Assembly: GCA_028682925.1 (NCBI GenBank)
Contig: JAJRAG010000183.1
Location: 1 to 13,224 of the forward strand
Length of the DNA stretch: 13,224 nt
From: Methanomassiliicoccales archaeon
GTDB taxonomy: Archaea > Thermoplasmatota > Thermoplasmata > Methanomassiliicoccales > JACIVX01
Reading direction: 5' to 3'
Of the stretch, positions 4,672 through 12,027 are shown in pieces. The number at the start of each line of letters is the position of its first letter. Position 1 is the stretch's first letter. Made by a program: the position numbers and the translations under genes. The notes under the pieces were generated by a model, which had not been told where the DNA came from, ran no database searches, and saw only the letters and a program-made list of their open reading frames with translations.

Positions 4672-5133
4672 ATGCCTGAACTTGAGACCGTAGAACATGT
4701 TGACCTGGTGAGGTATATGGGAACCTGGTTTGAGATAGCGAAGTTCCCACAAAGGTTCGAGAAAGGGCTTGTTGGCGTAACGGCAAACTATGCGCTGCTT
4801 CCAAACGGAAAAGTCAGAGTATTAAATAGGGGCTATAAAGGAGACTTCAACGGCAAGCTAAAAACGGCCAAAGGCAAAGCCTGGGTAGTTGACACTGCGA
4901 CGAACGCAAAACTTAAAGTAAGTTTCTTCTGGCCTTTCGCCGGAAACTACTGGATACTTGAGCTTGGAAAAGACTACGAATACGTCGTAGTGGGCGACGA
5001 GTCCCGTAAATATCTTTGGATACTTTCAAGAACGCCTCAGATGGACGAGGCCGTATACAACGAACTACTTAAGCGTGTGCAGGACAAGGGTTTTGACATA
5101 TCCAAGCTAGAAAAAAATCCACAAAAGCCCTGA
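4672..5133 (+). CDS. blc: Blc/apolipoprotein D-type lipocalin, cytosolic
   Basis: The 153-residue protein is a classical lipocalin of the bacterial Blc / apolipoprotein D group (Lipocalin_2). YMGTWFEIAKFP at 15-26 is lipocalin motif 1 (GxW) followed by the family's RFEKG. A central strand ends at NYWILELGKDYEYVVVG, and YLWILSRTPQ is the motif 3 region with its conserved Arg. The C-terminal helix (DEAVYNELLKRVQDKGFD) is also typical. Bacterial Blc is usually an outer-membrane lipoprotein with a lipobox signal; this protein begins directly at PELETVEHVDL with no signal peptide, so it should stay in the cytosol. Its codons look more A/T-rich (AAA, CTT, ATA) than those of the ABC or E1 genes in the window, which fits acquisition from bacteria. 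Role in lipid or hydrophobic-ligand binding is known for the family; the ligand here is not. Confidence 0.9.
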   Translation: MPELETVEHVDLVRYMGTWFEIAKFPQRFEKGLVGVTANYALLPNGKVRVLNRGYKGDFNGKLKTAKGKAWVVDTATNAKLKVSFFWPFAGNYWILELGKDYEYVVVGDESRKYLWILSRTPQMDEAVYNELLKRVQDKGFDISKLEKNPQKP

Positions 5134-5230
5134 CGGGGAATTAAAAGAATAGAGATGGAAATGGAAGACAAGTTACAAGGATCTATGTATTGCTTACCGA
5201 GCTTGGATCGAATACTGACTGAACCGTCAC

Positions 5231-5260
5231 TTCGGACGGTTCTGACGGCAGATGGGGAGA
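5231..5260 (+). repeat. Dispersed TTCTGAC repeat, copy 7
   Basis: TTCGGACGG and TTCTGACGG are followed by CAGATGGGGAGA, one mismatch from consensus. It sits between the convergent ends of the lipocalin gene (+) and the PNPOx-like gene (-), so it cannot be a promoter part for either. ATAAAAAAAGGATTTG follows it. Confidence 0.9.
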
Positions 5261-5314
5261 GACGCATAAAAAAAGGATTTGAAAAGGGAGGGTGGACGCT
5301 ACTGATGCGTTACC

Positions 5315-5725
5315 TCAGACCATTTTCTTTCCGGCATCGAAGGTCGGGCTCTGGTTCCAAACCTCCTCGGGCTTTAGTAGCCAGAGGCCCTTCAGGTCGA
5401 ACTTCTTCGAAGCGAAGACACCCTTAAACTTCTCGAAAACCGGACCAGAGGTGACGTGGTCCTTGACCGAGGCCTTGATCTCATATGACTCGTAGCCCTT
5501 GGTGATCAGGACAGAGACCTTGGAGCCTTCCTTCTTGGCCTCATGGAGATTCTGACCAGTGACCTTCATGAAGATCTCGCCGATGAAAATGGTCTCTGGG
5601 TCCAGCGCACCTGAGCCTCCAACATTGATGATATGCACGTCACCCTTGGCCGATTTTGTTCCCAACACCTTCGCTGCGTTCTGCTCGTTTATCAGTCCGA
5701 ATACTCCTTCGGGTAGTTTCACCAT
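5315..5725 (-). CDS. Pyridoxamine 5'-phosphate oxidase-like flavin-binding protein
   Basis: This 136-residue protein fits the split-beta-barrel PNPOx-like family. An N-terminal helix (PEGVFGLINEQNAAKVLGT) is followed by strand KGDVHIINVGG. TIFIGEIFMKVTGQNLHEAKKEGSKVSVLI is the segment where family members contact FMN phosphate and place the N-[LIV] helix, and SYEIKASVKDHVTSG is a further strand pair. Length is near that of the shorter archaeal members. The frame extends to a TTG at 5758, but ATG at 5725 preceded by GTGAT is preferred because the extra residues (TRLTSSCDVI) are not family-like. It probably binds a flavin (FMN or F420) or heme as a cytosolic dimer; which cofactor or reaction cannot be told. 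It converges with the lipocalin gene. Confidence 0.8.
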   Translation of the reverse strand: MVKLPEGVFGLINEQNAAKVLGTKSAKGDVHIINVGGSGALDPETIFIGEIFMKVTGQNLHEAKKEGSKVSVLITKGYESYEIKASVKDHVTSGPVFEKFKGVFASKKFDLKGLWLLKPEEVWNQSPTFDAGKKMV

Positions 5726-5875
5726 GATTACATCACAAGAACTTGTAAGTCGAGTCAAGTATTTGCAATAGTGGCCGCTCCAAAGATGTGAACGGACTGC
5801 CCTCTTTCGGGGGGCTTATTCCCATTACCTGGGGGACCACTGGCTTGCTTGTAAGCCATCTAGCCATAGACGTTT

Positions 5876-5914
5876 CAGCTCACTCTATCAGAGCCCGAAC
5901 CTCACCGCATCCCG
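5876..5914 (+). repeat. GAGCCCG module of the dispersed repeat, copy b
   Basis: This 39-nt stretch matches 129-166 (shared 16-mer AGAGCCCGAACCTCAC, then GCATCCCG). It precedes repeat copy 8 by 15 nt, showing that the GAGCCCG block and the TTCTGAC core belong to one composite unit. Confidence 0.75.
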
Positions 5915-5929
5915 AAAGGTCGCACACAC

Positions 5930-5950
5930 TTCTGACGGTAGATGGGGAGA
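5930..5950 (+). repeat. Dispersed TTCTGAC repeat, copy 8
   Basis: Only the second 9-mer is well kept (TTCTGACGG), followed by TAGATGGGGAGA and the A/G-rich tail AAGGAAGAAAGATGGAAAGG. It lies between the divergent PNPOx-like (-) and zinc-ribbon (+) genes. Nothing else is seen in the 5726-6123 gap apart from the module at 5876 and the promoter at 6088. Confidence 0.85.
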
Positions 5951-6087
5951 AGGAAGAAAGATGGAAAGGGTCTTTACCCTGGAGAACTCGAGGGGCATTT
6001 TGGTCTAGATTGAACTCGAAGAGTACTTATCTGTATGCTGGCAAATTTGATTTCGTATAGACCCAACCTCGATTGTGACACCCCTCT

Positions 6088-6100
6088 AAAGGTATTTATC
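6088..6100 (+). promoter_or_regulatory. BRE/TATA-like promoter of the zinc-ribbon membrane protein (leaderless)
   Basis: AAAGGTATTTATC has a BRE-like purine run and a TATA-like core centred about 28 bp before the ATG at 6124. There is no Shine-Dalgarno sequence, so transcription probably starts at or within a few bases of the ATG. Confidence 0.5.
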
Positions 6101-6123
6101 TGAGCAAATGGAATTGGCTAGCG

Positions 6124-6423
6124 ATGGTGACTTGCACTCACTGTGGATCGGATAACCAACCGAACGCGGTCTACTGCAACAATTGCGGCGTTCCTGTACA
6201 TAAAGCTCAGTACCAAAGGCGGGAGTTCAACAGTGGGTCCAGCGTAGCACTGGCAGTCGGGATGATGGTCGTCGGGGTTATGCTGATGGGGCTTGGATTG
6301 GTCGTCGGACTGTTTGGGGGCCAGATGGGCATGCGGACCGATGATATCATAGGCTACGTCATCTTCGTTTTCGGGGTCATCGTGTTCAGCCTGAGCTTCC
6401 TGCTCTTCAGGAGATTGCGCTAG
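6124..6423 (+). CDS. Zinc-ribbon protein with two membrane helices
   Basis: The 99-residue protein begins with CTHCG and CNNCG (C4, C7, C18, C21), a zinc ribbon of the kind often found in archaeal membrane proteins. A short polar linker (to about 38) follows, then two predicted membrane helices, about 39-66 (LAVGMMVVGVMLMGLGLVVG) and 75-95 (IIGYVIFVFGVIVFSLSFLL). The end FRRLR is positively charged, so both the ribbon and the C-terminus should face the cytosol. It has a leaderless promoter of its own. A role in membrane signalling or protein interaction is possible; the sequence gives no specific function. The 290-nt gap after it (6424-6713) holds only a small hairpin (CCAGG at 6503-6507 with CCTGG at 6514-6518) and no convincing gene. 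Confidence 0.8.
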   Translation: MVTCTHCGSDNQPNAVYCNNCGVPVHKAQYQRREFNSGSSVALAVGMMVVGVMLMGLGLVVGLFGGQMGMRTDDIIGYVIFVFGVIVFSLSFLLFRRLR

Positions 6424-6713
6424 GACCTGGCGCGAAGCGACAGCATTTCACGCCTCTTGGAACGGTTAGAGTACGAAGGATGGTCTTTCTGGGGTAGACC
6501 CACCAGGAAAAGGCCTGGAACCGCAGATCAATATCAAAACTGGAATTGGATGATAATCAAGAGGCGGAACTGACGGCGCGGGTCATCGCCATCATCTCAG
6601 GTATCTTCATCATACCTTCCACAACGATACCTGCCTTGACGGCCAATGACGAGATCAAGTACTGCCTGACCCTGAGTCAGTCCGCACAGCGGTCGCGGTC
6701 CATAAGAAATGAC

Positions 6714-8168
6714 TCAGAACATGAACGACTCCCTGCTCCATCGCCGATCTATGCCCCGGTACAGGAGGTAGCCACCGCATACCAATAGGAAGCACAGCCC
6801 CCCGATGACCGGACCGAAGAACGCCTCGTTATTCGCATAATTGAAAGAAAGTATGACCAACGTGCACAGCGGAGGAACGCACATCAGAGCGAACTTTGCC
6901 AGAACACGGGGGTCGAAGAGGTAGCTATTGGTCCTCAGGCCGGTGAGGTAGGCGGTGCCGCATACCGTGAAAGCCGTGGACGAATACCCCACCAGCAGGG
7001 CCAGGGGGAGCAGGCCCAGCTCAGACCTGGCAAGCCCAAGCACGATGAGGAAGACGGTGGAGAGGGCCAGGGCGAACAGGGACAGAATGAGGACCTTGGT
7101 CTTTACCATATCCGACACCCTCACCGGCAGGACCTCCAGGAACGAGGGGTCGTCCAGCAGGTTGAGCCATCCGTAGATGGACACGCTGAAGAAGCCGATC
7201 ATGGCGGAGTAGAAGATCAGGTTGATTGGGATGCGGACCTGGATGATACCTTCCACGAACCAGAACAAGATTGCCAGGAAGAGCAAAGGGCCCACGTATG
7301 CTGCGACAACCGGACCAAGCGTCCGGCTCCGCTTGAGGTCAATCCAGTCCTTGGCCATCAATGTCCCTGACCCACGGGCGAACTCGAACGATCTATTAGT
7401 CTCGAGCATCTCCGCGTCGAACAGCCTGGACGACGAGCCGAAACGCACTTGAAGTGTCAACACCGCCAATGCCGATAGGCCGACCACTAAGGCGGCCGAG
7501 AGTAGGAGGTACCAGAGGTCCGCAGTCCGCTGCAGCTCGAGGGAAGGCAACAGCTTGGTGATGTCGAACCACTTTCCTATGTACGAGGCAGTTAGCAACG
7601 CACCGACCGTCCCGAGCAGAGCAATGAACCCTGCCCTCCAGCGAACGTAGACCGACGACAGGGAGAAGGAAAGCGATATTCCTAGAAGGAATGACAGGGT
7701 TGCGGTGAGTAGCAGGAACAGCACGCTGCTGACGCGGAAACCAGTCATCGGAATTGAGAGCGCGATGCCGGCGACGAGTGGGGCTATGGTCAACAGAATG
7801 TAGTAGATGATGTCCTTGATGTAGAATGCCAGGAAGATAGTTCGGAAACGTACAGGCAGCAGCGTCGGCGTCTGCAGTAGCAGGCTGACCTGTCCGAACC
7901 TCCGGTTGGCAATCCTCTCACCCATCAATGCGAAGCCGCCGACCGCGAGCCCGTAGGCAAACAGCAAGGCGTGGAGTACCACGTACATCTGGTCCGTGGA
8001 GGTGGCACCTAGCAACTGCTTCGATGCCAGCGCCAGGATGAGGGAGAATACCAGTATCATCACCGGGAAGAGCAGAAACTGTACCCGCCCGATCAGGCCG
8101 GCGTTGAGCCTCAGCTCCTCGGACATCATAAGGCGGACCAGGCGTAGATGCCGTCCGAACGCGTTCAC
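6714..8168 (-). CDS. ABC-2-type exporter permease
   Basis: The 484-residue protein is highly hydrophobic, with roughly 12 predicted membrane helices in two halves. Each half has a cytoplasmic loop resembling the ABC-2 coupling region: QTPTLLPVRFRTIFL in the first and LEVLPVRVSDMVKTK in the second, which suggests an internal duplication. The start is GTG at 8168, overlapping the stop of the ATPase gene by four bases (GTGA), with GGAGG about ten bases upstream. This overlap points to coupled translation and to a single exporter made of the two products. The C-terminal end RGIDRRWSRESFMF is cytoplasmic by charge. Substrate is unknown; similar archaeal pairs are assigned to drug, lipid or peptide export without firm evidence. 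GC content is visibly higher than in the lipocalin genes. Confidence 0.85.
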   Translation of the reverse strand: MNAFGRHLRLVRLMMSEELRLNAGLIGRVQFLLFPVMILVFSLILALASKQLLGATSTDQMYVVLHALLFAYGLAVGGFALMGERIANRRFGQVSLLLQTPTLLPVRFRTIFLAFYIKDIIYYILLTIAPLVAGIALSIPMTGFRVSSVLFLLLTATLSFLLGISLSFSLSSVYVRWRAGFIALLGTVGALLTASYIGKWFDITKLLPSLELQRTADLWYLLLSAALVVGLSALAVLTLQVRFGSSSRLFDAEMLETNRSFEFARGSGTLMAKDWIDLKRSRTLGPVVAAYVGPLLFLAILFWFVEGIIQVRIPINLIFYSAMIGFFSVSIYGWLNLLDDPSFLEVLPVRVSDMVKTKVLILSLFALALSTVFLIVLGLARSELGLLPLALLVGYSSTAFTVCGTAYLTGLRTNSYLFDPRVLAKFALMCVPPLCTLVILSFNYANNEAFFGPVIGGLCFLLVCGGYLLYRGIDRRWSRESFMF

Positions 8169-8896
8169 TTCCCCGCGTCCTCCCTCTCGGTCAGGCGCAT
8201 GAATGCCCCATCCAGGCCCTCACCATCTCGGATAATGTCCTCCGGCTTGCCGATGGCGACTAGGCGTCCCTGGGAGATGATGCCCACCTGGGAACACATC
8301 TTTTCCGCTATCTCCAGTATGTGAGTGCACATGAACACCGTGCCCCCATTCTGAAGATAACCGGAGAGGTGCTCCCGGAAGAGCTTCTGGTACCGCGGGT
8401 CGAGACCGGAGAATGGCTCGTCCAGGAAGACCAGGGGCGGCTCGTGGATGAGGGCGGCGGCGAACATCAACTTCTGCCTGGTCCCCCTGGACAGGTCCTT
8501 GCACGGCAACCCCTCCATCTCGACCATATCTAGGAAGTGGATCCACCAATCCGCACGGACCTCGACGTCGTTGATGTTACGTACAAGTCCGATGAAATGC
8601 AGGTACTCCCGCCCGGTCAGGAAGGAGGGCGGGGACTCCACCTCTGGCAGAATGCCAATGAGGCTCTTCACCTTCAGCGGGTCCTTGGCCGGGTCCACGC
8701 CCAGAACGGTGCAGCTTCCCGAGGTCGGCTCCAATTGTCCGCTCAAGATCTTGAGCAGGGTGCTCTTCCCCGCCCCGTTCGCTCCCAGCAGACCGAAAAG
8801 CTCCCCCTTCCCGATACTGAACGAGATCCCATTGACGGCAATGACATCACCGAACCGCCGCACCAAGGAATCAGTCTCGATTATCGTTTCGGACAT
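8165..8896 (-). CDS. ABC transporter ATP-binding protein (ABC-2 exporter type)
   Basis: The 243-residue protein has the complete ATPase set: Walker A GANGAGKST at 38-46, Glu in the Q-loop region (LPEVESP, as in many exporters of this class), signature LSRGTRQ at 135-141, Walker B PLVFLDEP at 154-161, D-loop SGLD, and His-switch CTHI with H192. The signature differs from LSGGQ (Arg for the second Gly), as is seen in other ABC-2 ATPases. The frame runs back to 9085, but the extra 63 residues are Arg-rich, cross repeat copy 9 and have no ABC features, so MSETIIETDSLVRRFG at 8896 is the start. It drives the permease encoded downstream with a 4-bp overlap. Confidence 0.9.
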   Translation of the reverse strand: MSETIIETDSLVRRFGDVIAVNGISFSIGKGELFGLLGANGAGKSTLLKILSGQLEPTSGSCTVLGVDPAKDPLKVKSLIGILPEVESPPSFLTGREYLHFIGLVRNINDVEVRADWWIHFLDMVEMEGLPCKDLSRGTRQKLMFAAALIHEPPLVFLDEPFSGLDPRYQKLFREHLSGYLQNGGTVFMCTHILEIAEKMCSQVGIISQGRLVAIGKPEDIIRDGEGLDGAFMRLTEREDAGK

Positions 8897-9000
8897 GACC
8901 AATGACCCTCGAGGTCGAAGAACCTGTACCCCGAGAAAAACCTTTCCCCAGTCAAACATGTACCTGTTGGAAGAACGGACCGTTCCCCGACGGGAGCAGT

Positions 9001-9029
9001 TCTTGACACTTCTGACAGTTCCTACGATT
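9001..9029 (+). repeat. Dispersed TTCTGAC repeat, copy 9
   Basis: TTCTTGACAC and TTCTGACAG are followed by TTCCTACGA, so the right end is not conserved. It is in the 384-bp gap between two reverse-strand genes (ABC ATPase and E1) but keeps the + orientation, 166 bp before copy 10. Confidence 0.65.
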
Positions 9030-9047
9030 ACTAGGGGGCATCTTTCA

Positions 9048-9161
9048 TAGAAAAAAAGAAGGGAAAAGGTTTGCCCTCGGTGCAAAAAATGCCTTGATTG
9101 ACGATTTTCTTATGACATCTGGATGCGACCGATTCCAGATTCCCACGAGCCCGCTCTCTCC
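9048..9161 (+). repeat. Long repeat arm A, paired with 12407-12514
   Basis: The stretch from the A/G-rich tract through CCCTCGG, CTTGATTGA, CATCTGGAT, GATTCCAGA and GAGCCCGCTCTCTCC aligns over about 110 bp with 12407-12514, by eye at roughly 70 percent identity. It joins repeat copies 9 and 10, so a full unit runs core, A/G tract, arm, GAGCCCG block, next core. Confidence 0.65.
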
Positions 9162-9166
9162 GGCCC

Positions 9167-9190
9167 TTCTGACCGTTCTGACGGAAGAAA
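9167..9190 (+). repeat. Dispersed TTCTGAC repeat, copy 10
   Basis: TTCTGACCG and TTCTGACGG stand in tandem, followed by AAGAAAGCCTGC in place of CAGATGGGGAGA. The GAGCCCG block lies at 9147-9153. About 90 bp further on is the 3' end of the E1 gene. Confidence 0.75.
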
Positions 9191-9280
9191 GCCTGCACAC
9201 TCTTGTGTTAATCACAAAACAGCTCCTAGGATTCTTACAATGCGATCGTCTACATGACCCGAGACGCGGAATTCCTCACT

Positions 9281-10387
9281 TCATCCAATGCCTATACTTG
9301 ACAGCGGGATTGAGAGACCTTCAGAGACAATCCTCCGATAGAAGGCAAGAGCGTCATCCTCGTCATTCATACCCTCAAGGACCGTCACGCCGCTCTTCAG
9401 GATGCTCCCTTTCTTGCCTGCATCGATCTTGAAAGTCAGACCCAGTTCGGCCTTGACAGATATGGTGTGACTGCTCCTTTCCAGAAGGTTGGTCAAATCC
9501 TCCAGGTTCAAGTCGAGGTCGGTTCTCGGCGTGATGAGGAAGGTTCGGGCTCCGCTTCTGGCGCAGAGGTCCGTGATAAGTTCTTCTTTCAAAGGCAATG
9601 GAGGTGAAGAGGGCCTCGATCCACAAACCGGACAGCTTTCGGATCTCTTTATCTCCACCTCGTCGAACCTCATATCCCATATGTCGCAGCAGAACAGCTT
9701 GTCCGCCAGCCGGGGCTTTTCTCCAAGGACGATCCTGATTGCTTCAGACACCTCGACGCTTGCAATGACCCCCAAGACCGACGGATGAACGCCGACCAAT
9801 GCGCACTTCTCGATGCTCTCGTCCTCGAGTCCTCCCTGGAAACATTCGAGACAAGCAGTCTCGTGCGGAATAACGGTCTTCGCAGTGCCATATGTCATTA
9901 TTGCCGCTCCAAAGACGTACGGCACCTCTGCCTTGAGACAGGCCCTGTTCAGAGCGTATCGCGGCGTTATCCTGTCAAGACCGTCCACGATGACGTCCAT
10001 GCCTCTCACGACGTCCTCCGCGGTTTCAGAATTGACGGACAGCGTCAGCGGTTCAAGCTCTATCTCCGGGTTCAAGTCATGGAGTCTCTCCGCAGCAACT
10101 TCAACCTTGGGATAGCCCAGGTGGCTTGCACCATAGAGGTGCTGCCTGTGCAGATTCGACAAATCAACAACATCGCAGTCGACCAAACGGAGATAGCCTA
10201 TGCCCATGGCGGCCAGCTGCATCACCGCTGGGGAACCTAGGCCACCCAAACCTACGACGCACACCTTCGCATCCATGAGCTTCCGCTGTCCGCGATAGCC
10301 AATCTTGTCGAGGACGATCTGGCGCGAGTACCGTTGCAGCTCCTTATCCGAAAGACGACGCACACCGTCATTGGGCACCGAACTCAT
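9281..10387 (-). CDS. ThiF/MoeB/UbaA-family E1-like adenylyltransferase
   Basis: The 368-residue protein starts RYSRQIVLDKIGYRGQ, as in MoeB and ThiF. GLGGLGS at 46-52 binds ATP, and VDCDVVDLSNLHRQ (D70, D72, N78, R81, Q82) completes the adenylation site. KCALVGVHPSVLGVIAS places a conserved Cys at 195, equivalent to the catalytic Cys of ThiF and UbaA. CLEC (C179, C182) and CPVC (C252, C255) form the structural zinc site. Such enzymes adenylate the C-terminal Gly of ubiquitin-like sulfur carriers (ThiS, MoaD, archaeal SAMPs) for thiamine, molybdopterin or thiolated tRNA, or for protein tagging. MoeB is usually about 250 residues; here roughly 100 residues follow the zinc site and are not a rhodanese (no active-site Cys loop). 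GAAGGA precedes the ATG. No sulfur-carrier gene is in the window, so the partner is unknown. Confidence 0.9.
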   Translation of the reverse strand: MSSVPNDGVRRLSDKELQRYSRQIVLDKIGYRGQRKLMDAKVCVVGLGGLGSPAVMQLAAMGIGYLRLVDCDVVDLSNLHRQHLYGASHLGYPKVEVAAERLHDLNPEIELEPLTLSVNSETAEDVVRGMDVIVDGLDRITPRYALNRACLKAEVPYVFGAAIMTYGTAKTVIPHETACLECFQGGLEDESIEKCALVGVHPSVLGVIASVEVSEAIRIVLGEKPRLADKLFCCDIWDMRFDEVEIKRSESCPVCGSRPSSPPLPLKEELITDLCARSGARTFLITPRTDLDLNLEDLTNLLERSSHTISVKAELGLTFKIDAGKKGSILKSGVTVLEGMNDEDDALAFYRRIVSEGLSIPLSSIGIG

Positions 10388-10560
10388 CTCCGTTTCCTTC
10401 TCTTCCTTGACTCGTGATGCACATCCTGCCCGTTGATTGTTTCTCCTCTTTCAATCGGTTCCTTCTGCCCAAGTCAGCGTATTCTCGACGACCTTCCAAT
10501 CAACTATCTTGGTCCGAAATACTATTCGGTCCACAATTGACATGTCAGCTTAAGTGATTC

Positions 10561-11115
10561 TCAGCGCTTGTGGAATCGAGCACTGTACTGAATCCTGCCT
10601 GCAGTCGGTGACAACTCCTGCAAGTTTGCTGTATTCATCAAGTCCTTTATTTCTTTGGTCGGCATCCCGTGCAGCTTCCTCGTCGGTTCTCTCAGCCAAA
10701 TCGACCCTCCACGTTTCAACTTCCTGGCAAGTTCCTGAACAACTGCCTGTCTTTTCGACGGATCGATGTCGTGAATCACATAACTTACGACAATAATGTC
10801 AAAGCTCTCATCTGGCAGTCCGGATGAGAATATGTCCGAATTGACGAAGTCGACATTGCCGAATTTCCTTAACCGCTTCCTTGCGACGGCCTGCCATGCA
10901 GCCGAGATATCAAGAAGAGTGACTCTTCCGGCTGACCCAAGTTGCCTTGCGATGTAGTAAGAATTATCGCCCCAGCCAGCCCCGAAGTCAAGCACCTTCT
11001 CATCGCCTTTAAGACCCATTTTGCCCACGAATCCATGATACAGGACTCTTCTGGATAATCGAGAGGCGAGAAGCGTGAATGCGATCTCTATCTTGCTCGG
11101 GTTGGTGATGCTCAT
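10561..11115 (-). CDS. Class I SAM-dependent methyltransferase
   Basis: The 184-residue protein has a Rossmann-type methyltransferase core. Motif I VLDFGAGWGD at 41-50 binds S-adenosylmethionine, the acidic residue D69 in LLDIS follows strand 2, NSDIFSSGLPDESFDIIVVS (92-111) contains motifs II and III with D106, and KRGGSIWLREPTR is motif IV/V. It is slightly shorter than most, ending at about residue 184 with a simple basic tail. The N-terminal RLSRRVLYHGFVGKMGLKGDEK resembles other archaeal ubiE-like enzymes. A TATA-like sequence (GATAATATAG on the reverse strand, about 11145-11154) lies about 35 bp upstream of the ATG, leaving a leader of only about ten bases. Substrate is not evident; the E1 gene lies 173 bp downstream on the same strand, which is too far to require co-transcription. 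Confidence 0.85.
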   Translation of the reverse strand: MSITNPSKIEIAFTLLASRLSRRVLYHGFVGKMGLKGDEKVLDFGAGWGDNSYYIARQLGSAGRVTLLDISAAWQAVARKRLRKFGNVDFVNSDIFSSGLPDESFDIIVVSYVIHDIDPSKRQAVVQELARKLKRGGSIWLREPTRKLHGMPTKEIKDLMNTANLQELSPTAGRIQYSARFHKR

Positions 11116-11410
11116 GGTTTCCAGGCATTTTGTGTTTGAGTCCCAACTATATTATCTTTCTGCGTACGAGCGGACCTCAACTTCGGTATCTTTGCCTGAG
11201 GAATCACATCAAGTGTTTCGGGGGACCGAGATGAGAGGCTCCTTCAGACTAGAGCCCAATTTCATGGCCATTGAATTGGAGTACTTCTTGGCGTGATATA
11301 TCCCTGGATTGTTTTTTTTACGTAGGGGAGGGTTTGTCCCTTAGGATGGATTGAGCGGGTGCTTCGTTGGTTGAAATCAAAGGAAATATCTGGACATGCT
11401 TGTGTCTAAG

Positions 11411-11440
11411 GCATGACGTTTCTGACAGGGGATGGGGAGG
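11411..11440 (+). repeat. Dispersed TTCTGAC repeat, copy 11
   Basis: GCATGACGT (diverged first unit) and TTCTGACAG are followed by GGGATGGGGAGG. It lies between the divergent methyltransferase (-) and membrane protein (+) genes, about 60 bp before the promoter at 11494. The rest of the 11116-11598 gap shows no coding sequence. Confidence 0.75.
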
Positions 11441-11493
11441 CAATGAAGGTGAAATGAGGGGGTCTCTAAGGATTCATCTCGTACGCATCTTGT

Positions 11494-11530
11494 CAAAGGT
11501 TTTATGTAGATGATGTTAGTTATAGATAAC
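11494..11530 (+). promoter_or_regulatory. BRE/TATA promoter with operator-like palindrome, membrane protein/XRE pair
   Basis: CAAAGGTTTTATGTA at 11494-11508 is a BRE/TATA match, giving a transcription start near 11528. GTTAT-AG-ATAAC at 11519-11530 is an inverted repeat lying over that predicted start, where a dimeric repressor would block polymerase. GATAAC occurs again at 11567-11572 in the leader. AAGGAG at 11584-11589 is the Shine-Dalgarno sequence of the gene at 11599. The product of the downstream XRE gene is the obvious candidate to bind here. Confidence 0.45.
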
Positions 11531-11598
11531 ATAAAGCGATATTAATCTAACAAAAAGTTCGCATAAGATAACAAAAGAATATCAAGGAGCGGGACGAC

Positions 11599-12027
11599 AT
11601 GGATGAAAAAGCGAGGTTTCGGGCGTTTGTTGGGATAGTGGTTACGGTACTGGTTGTTGGTGCACTCTTCGTCATCTTATTTGCGAATGCTGGTGTCGAC
11701 AACTGGGCGACGCTAATGTCAGCAGTGATCATTGTCAGCATGGCAGCGATCGCTCTCATTGTTGCTCGAATGAAACTGAAGGAGCTGAAAAGTGGAATTC
11801 CAAGCCAAGACGAGCGGACTCGTGCGATCAGGATGCGTGCTGGCTATCTTGCCTTCTACCTCAGTTTGTACTTCGTCTTCGGCATGAGCTTCTTTCATGC
11901 GATACTTGAGGACAACCAGATTTCATCACTACCCACATCGGAATGGCTCATGATCTACGTTGCAGCAATGGGGTCAATCTTCCTGGTTATGAACGCCTAT
12001 CTTACGAGAAAGAGTGTCCTCCGATGA
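11599..12027 (+). CDS. DUF2178-like four-helix membrane protein
   Basis: The 142-residue protein has four predicted membrane helices at about 8-29, 36-57, 81-103 and 114-135, with a charged cytosolic loop between helices 2 and 3 (KLKELKSGIPSQDERTRAIRMRAG). The DERT-containing loop followed by an AG-starting helix is characteristic of the DUF2178/DUF3796-type membrane proteins, which in archaea and Firmicutes are commonly encoded beside a 65-residue XRE regulator. That arrangement is seen here: its TGA overlaps the ATG of the XRE gene by four bases. It may sense a membrane signal and hold or release the regulator; this is a suggestion from gene pairing, not proven. Start at 11599 has AAGGAG nine bases upstream. 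Confidence 0.85.
   Translation: MDEKARFRAFVGIVVTVLVVGALFVILFANAGVDNWATLMSAVIIVSMAAIALIVARMKLKELKSGIPSQDERTRAIRMRAGYLAFYLSLYFVFGMSFFHAILEDNQISSLPTSEWLMIYVAAMGSIFLVMNAYLTRKSVLR

Noticed and set aside
5788..6060. 90-residue + strand frame in the 5726-6123 gap
   Set aside because: Runs through the repeat module and repeat copy 8, so its composition reflects the repeat; no domain seen.
6546..6788. 80-residue + strand frame after the zinc-ribbon gene
   Set aside because: TTG start without a ribosome binding site, overlaps the 3' end of the permease, and only its first 35 residues look hydrophobic.
8448..9050. 200-residue + strand frame
   Set aside because: Antisense to the ABC ATPase with its full motif set, and Pro/Ser/Arg-rich as expected for a shadow frame.
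8897..9085. Upstream extension of the ABC ATPase to 9085
   Set aside because: The 63 extra residues are Arg-rich, have no ABC similarity and cross repeat copy 9; the normal family start is MSETII at 8896.
9785..10240. 151-residue + strand frame
   Set aside because: Antisense to the E1 gene; no recognisable pattern.
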